Below are positions 1 through 4,911 of a stretch of DNA of 6,347 nucleotides, piece after piece (within the stretch, counting starts at the first letter, position 1; the number at the start of each line of letters is the position of its first letter). The notes below the pieces were generated by a model that was given only the letters and a program-made list of their open reading frames with translations, did not search any database and was not told the DNA's origin. Origin of the DNA: Thermoplasmata archaeon (GTDB lineage Archaea > Thermoplasmatota > DTKX01 > GCA-020343715); NCBI GenBank assembly GCA_020343715.1, contig CP070808.1:227607-233953 (forward strand), given 5' to 3'. The position numbers and the translations under genes were made by a program.

Positions 1-851
1 CGGCGGGCCAGCTCCTCCCTTACGGAGACCAGGCCCCGCTGGCGTTCCACCTCCTCCGCCACGTACTCGGGGATCCTCCTCAGGTCCTGGACCCCCTTGG
101 TCTCGGTGCGGACGCCCCCGGTGATGGACACGTTCAGGTCCTGCCTGATGGTGCCCAGGCCCCGCTTCACCCGCTTGGTGGCCCGCAGGAGGGTGCCCAG
201 CCTCTCGGCCACCACCCGCATCTCGGCGGGGGTGCGCACCTCGGCCGAAGTGGCCAGCTCGATGAGGGGGATGCCCAGGCGGTCCAGGCGGAAGGTGGCC
301 TGTCGCTCCTTCCCCCTGGCGACACCCTCCTCCATCCTCCGGGCGGCGTCCTCCTCGAGCCATAGGCCGTAGACGCCCACCCTGTGGCCGTCCTCCAGCT
401 CCAGGTGGCCGTCCCGGGCGTACAGCGCCGTCCGCTGGAAGCCGGTGGTGTTGGACCCGTCGATGACGATCTTGCGCATGTAGTGGACCTCGTCCACGGG
501 CCTGGCGTGGAGCAGGTGCGCCACCAGCAGGGCGATCTCCATCGCCTCGCCGTTGACGGGGTGCGGGGGCTCCTCGTCCGCCTCCATCAGGCAGGAGGAG
601 CCGTTGGTCTCGTACGAGAACACCAGGCTACGCCCGGCCTCGGCCAGCGCCGCCGCGTCCAGCTCACCCATCTCCGACTGGGTGGGGCTGAGCCTCCGCA
701 GGAGGCTGGCCTCCACCTCCTCCAGGAGCGTGGAGGGGCAGGAGCAGAACAGCTTCGCGGTGTCCAGCTGCTGATGGATCTCGATGCCTGCCCGGAACCC
801 CAGACCCTGATAGTATCCCAGGTCGTCTCTGGCAGGTCCCTCGCCGGTCAT
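1..851 (-). CDS. gatE: Glu-tRNA(Gln) amidotransferase subunit E, N-terminal 283 residues (runs off the left edge)
   Basis: GatE is the tRNA-binding, ATP-using subunit of the archaeal GatDE complex. It phosphorylates the glutamate of Glu-tRNA(Gln) and transfers ammonia from GatD to give Gln-tRNA(Gln) in the cytoplasm. Reading back from the ATG at 851-849 gives an open frame to the edge. Family blocks seen are GIEIHQQLDT (22-31) with KLFCSCP (33-39), DEEPPHPVN (92-100), MRKIVIDGSNTTGFQRT (125-141), LEEDAARR (164-171), LDRLGIPLIELAT (188-200) and GTIRQDLNVSI (232-242). These belong to the GatB/GatE cradle. Full GatE is about 600 or more residues, so over half, including the AspRS-like insertion and the tail domain that mark GatE, lies outside. 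The start is fixed by the ATGA overlap with the gatD stop and by a Shine-Dalgarno motif inside gatD. Bacterial GatB is the only real alternative and is unlikely next to gatD. Confidence 0.96.
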   Translation of the reverse strand, partial: MTGEGPARDDLGYYQGLGFRAGIEIHQQLDTAKLFCSCPSTLLEEVEASLLRRLSPTQSEMGELDAAALAEAGRSLVFSYETNGSSCLMEADEEPPHPVNGEAMEIALLVAHLLHARPVDEVHYMRKIVIDGSNTTGFQRTALYARDGHLELEDGHRVGVYGLWLEEDAARRMEEGVARGKERQATFRLDRLGIPLIELATSAEVRTPAEMRVVAERLGTLLRATKRVKRGLGTIRQDLNVSITGGVRTETKGVQDLRRIPEYVAEEVERQRGLVSVREELAR

Positions 852-2182
852 CCCTCTCCACCCCCCAGGGGGCGTCGCTCGGACAGCTCCCCCGCCAGGT
901 CCATGCCCATGAGCATACGGACCTCATCGACGGGATGGTCCCGACCCAGGAGGCAGCAGAGCTTCACGTACGCCGTCTCGGGCAGCGTGTCCCCCGCAGG
1001 CACCACGCCCGCGGTGAGCAGGTCCCGGCCGTTGGAGTAGACGTTCATGTTCACGGCGCCCCACAGGCACTGGCTGGTCATGGCCACCACCTTGCCCGCC
1101 GCGGTGGCCTCCCTTATTACCTCGAGTACCCGCATGGTGATGTGGCCGAGGCCCGTACCAGCGATTACCAGCCCACGCCGGTCAGCGAGGGCAGCCTCCA
1201 GAAGGTCCGCCTCGATGCCAGGGTAGGCATAGACCATGGCGACGGCCTCCTCGACCCTGTCGTCGATGACCAGCGAACCACCGCTCTTGGGCCTTACTGG
1301 CAGGTCCCACCGCACCTCGCCCCCGTTGACGGTACCAACGGGCTCGCTGTTCACCGACCGGAACGCGCTCCTGGCCGAGGTGTGCAGTTTCCTCACCCGG
1401 GTGGCCCGGTGGATGGTGCCCGTCTCGTCCGAGTGGTCGCCGTGCATGACCACCAGCACCTCTCCCGCGTCGGAGGTGGCCACGGCGCAGGCGTCCCTCA
1501 GGTTCTCCACCGCGTCGGAGGAGGGCCGGTCGGAGCTCCTCTGGGAGCCCACCAGCACCACGGGTCCTGGCAGCTCGGGTAGCATGAAGGCCAGGGCGGC
1601 AGCGGTGAAGCCCATGGTGTCCGTCCCGTGCCCTATGACCACCCCCTGGGCCCCCGCCTCGAAGTGGGCCTTGACGGCCTGGGCAATCTGGGCCCAGTGT
1701 CGCGGCTTCAGGTCCTCCGAGTGCACCGACAGCAGCGCCTCGGCCCGCAGGTTGTACATGTCGGCGAGGCCCGGTACCGAGAATGCCAGCTCCTCGGCGG
1801 TCAGGGCGGGGTGCACGGCGCCGGTGCGGTAGTCCACATAGGACGCGATGGTCCCTCCGGTCCCGATGATGGCCAGCTCCGGCAACCCCTCGGTCCTGGG
1901 GATCTCCTTGACGGGGGGGGCCCGCCTGTCCGGGCGTTCCACCACCGTCACATGGCTCCCCTCGTCGACGCGGACGCCCACGTTGTAGCCGTTGGGGAGC
2001 TTGAGCACGATGATGTCCTCGTCGGAGAACTCGTGGTGGGGCATCAGCAGGCCCCTGTCGGTGCCTCCGTCGTCGGCCCGCCTGACCTCCAGCACGTCAC
2101 CCACCTGGGCATCGGCCCCCCTGAGCAGCTGGCCGGCGACTCCCACGTATCCGCCCTCGGCGGCCTCCTCGTCCAACCTCAC
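848..2182 (-). CDS. gatD: Glu-tRNA(Gln) amidotransferase subunit D (asparaginase-like amidase)
   Basis: GatD hydrolyses the side-chain amide of Asn or Gln and passes the ammonia to GatE for tRNA-dependent Gln-tRNA(Gln) synthesis. With the GTG start the protein has 444 residues, close to the family size of about 420-440. Residues 1 to about 80 are the GatD-specific N-terminal barrel (YNVGVRVDEGS at 66-76). A linker reaches about residue 100, and an L-asparaginase domain follows. The catalytic tetrad is visible: T111 in GTGGTIAS (107-114), T187 and D188 in GHGTDTMGF (184-192), and K265 in RKLHTSARSAF (264-274). Spacing T111 to T187 is 76, as for T101 to T177 in the Methanothermobacter enzyme as I recall it. 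GTG 2182-2180 is chosen because GGGAGG lies 7 nt upstream and the N-terminal domain begins there. The frame stays open to 2950, but that part overlaps the propeller gene and resembles no protein. A plain cytoplasmic asparaginase is ruled out by the N-terminal domain and by gatE following. Confidence 0.96.
   Translation of the reverse strand: MRLDEEAAEGGYVGVAGQLLRGADAQVGDVLEVRRADDGGTDRGLLMPHHEFSDEDIIVLKLPNGYNVGVRVDEGSHVTVVERPDRRAPPVKEIPRTEGLPELAIIGTGGTIASYVDYRTGAVHPALTAEELAFSVPGLADMYNLRAEALLSVHSEDLKPRHWAQIAQAVKAHFEAGAQGVVIGHGTDTMGFTAAALAFMLPELPGPVVLVGSQRSSDRPSSDAVENLRDACAVATSDAGEVLVVMHGDHSDETGTIHRATRVRKLHTSARSAFRSVNSEPVGTVNGGEVRWDLPVRPKSGGSLVIDDRVEEAVAMVYAYPGIEADLLEAALADRRGLVIAGTGLGHITMRVLEVIREATAAGKVVAMTSQCLWGAVNMNVYSNGRDLLTAGVVPAGDTLPETAYVKLCCLLGRDHPVDEVRMLMGMDLAGELSERRPLGGGEG
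852..862 (-). promoter_or_regulatory. Ribosome binding site of gatE inside the gatD 3' end
   Basis: Read on the minus strand, GGTGGAGAGGG lies directly before the gatE ATG. GGTG ends 7 nt before the start and the overlapping GGAG 4 nt before it. The motif sits in the last codons of gatD, so ribosomes finishing gatD are placed to re-initiate on gatE. It supports the ATG at 851 as the true start. Confidence 0.7.
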
Positions 2183-2189
2183 TTCACGG

Positions 2190-2195
2190 CCTCCC
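2190..2195 (-). promoter_or_regulatory. Ribosome binding site that decides the gatD GTG start
   Basis: GGGAGG on the minus strand is followed by 7 nt and then GTG at 2182-2180. There is no ATG in frame nearby, so this motif is the main evidence for the non-ATG start. Confidence 0.7.
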
Positions 2196-2259
2196 GGCTG
2201 TTCCGTCCCACGGTAGTGCCGAGAAGGGTTATGGGGTTTGCGGCGGCGGGACCCCCCGG

Positions 2260-3774
2260 TCACTCGGAGGGGGTCTCGCCCGTGAACTCCGCCACGGTGA
2301 CCCGGGACACGTATATGTCCGAGTTGGGCGTGTCGGGGGTACCGTTCCGGGTGTCGCACCAGATGGAGATGATGAAGCCGTCTGATGTGGCGCTCCCAGT
2401 GTAGTCGCCCATGAAGGGTGTCCCTGTGAACACGCCACCCTTGCGGCGGCCGCCGGCGGCGTTGCCGTCGAACTGCACGTCGGTGATGGGGATGTTGGGC
2501 AGGAACGTCAGCCCCCCGTCCACCGACTGGGCGTGGTAGATCATCAGGAGGGTGTTGTTCGGGTCGTCGCGACGGTCGTAGAAGCTGATGCAGACTGTGC
2601 CGTTCCCCCCCACCGTTATCGACGGGAAGAACTGGTCGACCCCCGCCTCCGGGTCGTCGTCGTTGACCAGCACCGCCTCCTCCCATGAGTTGCCGCCGTC
2701 GTGGGAGGCTATCATGTAGATGTCGGCGTGGCCGTTCCGCTGGTCGTTCCAGGTGAGGTAGAGGGAGCCGTCCAGGGGACCGCCCGTGTTGTCCACCGCC
2801 AGGGCGGGGAGGGTGGGGGTCCGGTAACCGCCGTTGGGCAGCTCGTAGTCGATAGGGGTCACCGCCCCGATGTCCACCGGGTCGGAGAAGGACTGCCCCT
2901 GGTCGGTGGACCGGACGTACCTGTGCTGCAGGCCCTGGAAGTCGATCCACGTTATGTGGATGACCCCGTCGGCGTCAACGACGACCTGGGCCCCCTGCAG
3001 CTGGAACTCCAGGGAGAGGATGTCGGAAAGGATGGTGGGCGGCCGGGTCCATGTGCGGCCCCCGTCGGTGCTCCGGGAGAACACCATCTGGGAACCGTAG
3101 GGCTGGAACATCGCCCAGGCGCAGTAGATGTTGCCTCTGCCGGGCCCGTCGGAGTTGTCCACGGCGATCCACTCCTTGTCGTGGAAGGTGCCCGCCGTCA
3201 GCGACTGGGCCACCATGGTCACCTGGCCGAAGGTGCGGCCCCCGTCGGTGGACTTGGCCACGAATATGGAGGAGGCGCGTCCCGCCGCCGGGATCGACCG
3301 CTTGAAGGCAATGCCAGCGTAGTAGAACTCCCCGTCGGGGCCCGCGGCTATGACCGGGTCACCGGCCGCCTCGAAGCCCGTCAGCGCGCTGACGGGGCCT
3401 GAGGGGTAACCGGGTATCAGGTTGCGCTCCCAGCGTTTCCCTCCGTCGAAGGTCCAGTAGTAGCCCACCCAGGCGTCCGACTTGGGTGAGGAGTAGTCGT
3501 TGGAGCCCGCCACCATGTTCATGGGGTTCAGGGGGTTGACCGCGATGTGGGGCTCGTTGGAGCCCTGGAACGCGTCCTGGACGGGGTGGTTGAACCCCTG
3601 CTCGTCCAGCACGTAGGGGGGCGTCTTCTCCTCGGGCCCGTCGGGCCCGTCGCCGGGGCCGTCGTCTCCGCCGGTGTCCCCCCAGGAGGCCATCAGTATC
3701 ACGATGGCGACGATCAGCAGCACGCCCACGAGGGCCAGGAAGGTCCTGCTGCGTGCCAGCTCGTTGAGGTTCAT
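2260..3774 (-). CDS. Membrane-anchored Asp-box (BNR/sialidase-like) beta-propeller protein
   Basis: The protein has 504 residues. Basic R8 and R10 precede one hydrophobic segment (F12-A29), then a Gly/Pro/Asp/Glu-rich linker (about 32-53). There is no lipobox cysteine, so a signal anchor with the body outside the cell is predicted. Six Asp-box motifs of the S-x-D-G-G-x-x-[WF] type follow, with aspartates at 110, 177, 237, 291, 359 and 419. Before several boxes, or at the C-end, is a second motif such as WNDQRNGHADIY (342-353), FYDRRD (398-403) or WCDTRNG (472-478). The repeat starts near 74, 138, 201, 261, 322, 382 and 456, so about seven blades; the last lacks an Asp box. Asp boxes occur in sialidases but also in many non-enzymatic propellers, and I do not see the sialidase RIP motif, so no substrate is assigned. 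The start is bounded by an in-frame TGA at 3801-3799, with ATG 3774 the only start after it. It lies 77 bp upstream of gatD on the same strand, so co-transcription is possible but not shown. Confidence 0.85.
   Translation of the reverse strand: MNLNELARSRTFLALVGVLLIVAIVILMASWGDTGGDDGPGDGPDGPEEKTPPYVLDEQGFNHPVQDAFQGSNEPHIAVNPLNPMNMVAGSNDYSSPKSDAWVGYYWTFDGGKRWERNLIPGYPSGPVSALTGFEAAGDPVIAAGPDGEFYYAGIAFKRSIPAAGRASSIFVAKSTDGGRTFGQVTMVAQSLTAGTFHDKEWIAVDNSDGPGRGNIYCAWAMFQPYGSQMVFSRSTDGGRTWTRPPTILSDILSLEFQLQGAQVVVDADGVIHITWIDFQGLQHRYVRSTDQGQSFSDPVDIGAVTPIDYELPNGGYRTPTLPALAVDNTGGPLDGSLYLTWNDQRNGHADIYMIASHDGGNSWEEAVLVNDDDPEAGVDQFFPSITVGGNGTVCISFYDRRDDPNNTLLMIYHAQSVDGGLTFLPNIPITDVQFDGNAAGGRRKGGVFTGTPFMGDYTGSATSDGFIISIWCDTRNGTPDTPNSDIYVSRVTVAEFTGETPSE
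3053..3070 (-). repeat. 18-bp direct repeat, copy 1 (encodes the third Asp box)
   Basis: The 18 bases match 3233-3250 exactly. On the minus strand they cover the T-D-G-G-R-T core of the Asp box around D237 of the propeller protein. The copies are 180 bp apart, which is 60 codons or one blade. Confidence 0.8.
3233..3250 (-). repeat. 18-bp direct repeat, copy 2 (encodes the second Asp box)
   Basis: Identical to 3053-3070 and in the same frame, covering the Asp box around D177. Sequence between the copies is not alike at the DNA level, so this fits either old blade duplication or constraint plus codon bias. Confidence 0.8.
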
Positions 3775-3798
3775 CGACTTCCCAAAAGGTACGGCCCA

Positions 3799-3806
3799 TC
3801 AATAAG
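3799..3806 (-). promoter_or_regulatory. Possible TATA-like element for the propeller gene
   Basis: In the GC-rich 103-bp divergent spacer (3775-3877) the main AT-rich patch is 3799-3811. On the minus strand it reads CTTATTGA about 25-32 nt before the ATG at 3774. That distance would give a transcript starting at or very near the ATG, in line with the lack of a good Shine-Dalgarno motif there (only GGGAAG). The match to the archaeal TATA consensus is weak. The same patch read on the plus strand could serve the cysteine synthase-like gene with a leader of roughly 45 nt. Confidence 0.3.
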
Positions 3807-3868
3807 GTTTACGCCATCGTTGGCCCCTGGACCGCAAACGTGAACTTGCCGGGAGGCCATCCAGCCGC

Positions 3869-3873
3869 GGTGA
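3869..3873 (+). promoter_or_regulatory. Ribosome binding site of the cysteine synthase-like gene
   Basis: GGTGA lies 4 nt before GTG 3878 and 10 nt before a second in-frame GTG at 3884. It can serve either start. No in-frame ATG, GTG or TTG is seen just upstream (checked to about 3839). Confidence 0.5.
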
Positions 3874-3877
3874 AGGC

Positions 3878-4804
3878 GTGGACGTGAGGGACAGCATCCT
3901 GGATTGCGTGGGACGGACGCCCCTGGTGGCACTGGACCGCTTCGCCCCCCCGAAGGGGGACAGGGCCCGGGTGATGGCGAAGATGGAGATGATGAACCCG
4001 TACAGCGTCAAGGACAGACCTGCCCTGTGGATGCTCAGGGAGGCCCAGGCCCGCGGGGAGATCGAGCCAGGTAGGACGACGATAATCGAGGCCACCTCTG
4101 GTAACACTGGCATCGGCCTTGCCATGGTGTCCACCATCCTGGGTTACGACCTGGTGCTGTGCATGTCCGAGGCCATGTCCGAGGAGCGGAAGGCGATCCT
4201 CAGGGCCCTGGGGGCGAGGCTGGAGCTGACCCCGGGGGAGCTGCACACCAAGGGGGCGAAGATCAGGGCGCTGGAGCTCCTGGAGGAGCTTCCCGACGCG
4301 TACTACATCCGGCAGCACGACAACCTGGACAACCGGCAGGCCCACATCGACACCACCGCCGAGGAGCTATGGGACCAGACCGACGGGGGGATGGACGCCT
4401 TCGTGGCAGGCCTGGGGACTTGCGGGACCCTGACCGGGGTTTCCACCGCCCTCAAGCCCCGCAGGCCCGAGCTCCTCATCGTGGGCGTGGAGCCCGCCGA
4501 GGCCCCGTACTACAGGACGGGGGAGTTCGTGAAGCACCGCATCCCAGGAGTGGTGCCCGGTTTCACCCCCGAGATCTACGACCCCGACCTGATCGATCGC
4601 CTGGTGGACGTGCCCGCCGACACGGCGTGGCAGAGCGTCAGGGACCTGGCCAGGGCCGAGGGCATCATGGCGGGCATCACCTCGGGCGCAACCACGTGGG
4701 CCGCCAGGGAGCTGGCCGGCGAGCCCGAGTTCGCGGGGGGGATGGTGGTGTGCGTCATCGCCGACACTGGCGAGAGGTACCTGTCCACCGAGGGCCTCTG
4801 GTAG
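3878..4804 (+). CDS. Cysteine synthase / O-acetylserine sulfhydrylase-like PLP enzyme (fold type II)
   Basis: The protein has 308 residues from a GTG start, the usual size for CysK/CysM. The N-terminus DSILDCVGRTPLV (5-17) is family-typical. The PLP Schiff-base lysine is K45 in NPYSVKDRPA (40-49), the substrate Asn loop is TSGNTG (73-78), the phosphate-binding loop is GTCGT (180-184), and GITSGA (266-271) and DTGERYLST (296-304) follow. The family joins sulfide, or another sulfur donor, to O-acetylserine or O-phosphoserine to make cysteine; some members are cystathionine beta-synthases. Oddities: the lysine loop is one residue shorter than the usual NPxxSVKDR, the usual GTGGT has Cys182 at its third position, and the usual QFxNPxN segment reads QHDNLDN (146-152). 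HRIPGVVPGF (220-229) resembles the CysK HKIQGIGAGF loop. The donor cannot be settled from sequence, so I give no symbol. The gene is divergent from the propeller gene and 107 bp ahead of the UbiB-like gene. Confidence 0.88.
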   Translation: MDVRDSILDCVGRTPLVALDRFAPPKGDRARVMAKMEMMNPYSVKDRPALWMLREAQARGEIEPGRTTIIEATSGNTGIGLAMVSTILGYDLVLCMSEAMSEERKAILRALGARLELTPGELHTKGAKIRALELLEELPDAYYIRQHDNLDNRQAHIDTTAEELWDQTDGGMDAFVAGLGTCGTLTGVSTALKPRRPELLIVGVEPAEAPYYRTGEFVKHRIPGVVPGFTPEIYDPDLIDRLVDVPADTAWQSVRDLARAEGIMAGITSGATTWAARELAGEPEFAGGMVVCVIADTGERYLSTEGLW

Positions 4805-4809
4805 CCGGT

Positions 4810-4828
4810 CAGGGTGAGACCTCACCTG
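4810..4828 (+). other. Inverted repeat between the cysK-like and ubiB-like genes (terminator hairpin or operator)
   Basis: GGTGAG at 4813-4818 and CTCACC at 4821-4826 are perfect inverted copies around AC. An alternative pairing, CAGG with CCTG and TGAG with CTCA with one bulged G, spans 4810-4828. It begins 5 nt after the stop of the cysteine synthase-like gene, and the T-rich TTTATTTATA starts 12 nt after the 6+6 repeat. As RNA it could be a hairpin at the end of the upstream transcript. As DNA it is a two-fold symmetric site just upstream of a TATA box, where archaeal activators often bind. Confidence 0.5.
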
Positions 4829-4838
4829 TCCCGCACAC

Positions 4839-4848
4839 TTTATTTATA
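4839..4848 (+). promoter_or_regulatory. Archaeal TATA box for the ubiB-like gene
   Basis: TTTATTTATA is a close match to the archaeal TATA consensus and is the most AT-rich stretch in the window. Initiation about 25 nt downstream would fall near 4868-4873. That leaves a leader of about 40 nt carrying the Shine-Dalgarno motif before ATG 4912. Confidence 0.7.
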
Positions 4849-4896
4849 CCCTTGGCCCCGTAACCCGAATCCCTTCCCATGGGGATGGGGAGGACC

Positions 4897-4907
4897 GGAG
4901 GGAGAGG
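4897..4907 (+). promoter_or_regulatory. Ribosome binding site that decides the ubiB-like start
   Basis: GGAGGGAGAGG precedes ATG 4912 with 4 nt after the whole motif and 9 nt after GGAGGG. Two more ATGs in the same frame, 4879 and 4885, have no such motif and would sit very close to the inferred transcript start. This is why 4912 is preferred. Confidence 0.65.
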
Positions 4908-4911
4908 CTGC

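Noticed and set aside
2250..2261. GACC-CCCC-GGTC mini-palindrome at the propeller gene stop as a terminator
   Set aside because: The stem is only 4 bp, overlaps the stop codon, and is not followed by a T-run on the minus strand.
1236..2404. Long plus-strand open frames opposite gatD
   Set aside because: They are antisense to a well-supported gene, have low-complexity composition, and show no family motif. High GC removes stop codons by chance.
2183..2950. N-terminal extension of the gatD frame up to 2950
   Set aside because: It overlaps the propeller gene on the same strand in another frame, is rich in Arg/Pro/Gly as expected of GC-rich shadow frames, and resembles no GatD. The family N-terminus begins just after GTG 2182.
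2701..3402. Plus-strand open frame opposite the propeller gene
   Set aside because: Repeated Gly/Val/Asp-rich translation mirrors the Asp-box repeats on the other strand; no independent support.
2260..3774. Assignment of the propeller protein as an active sialidase
   Set aside because: Asp boxes are not specific to sialidases, and the RIP motif and a convincing arginine triad are not visible.
3359..3802. Minus-strand open frame starting upstream of the propeller gene
   Set aside because: It is out of frame with the propeller, mostly overlaps it, and its translation is an Arg/Gly/Pro-rich shadow.
4159..4863. Open frame of 234 codons inside the cysteine synthase-like gene, plus strand
   Set aside because: It is a shifted frame of a gene with clear catalytic motifs, and its translation is Gly/Arg/Pro-rich without structure.
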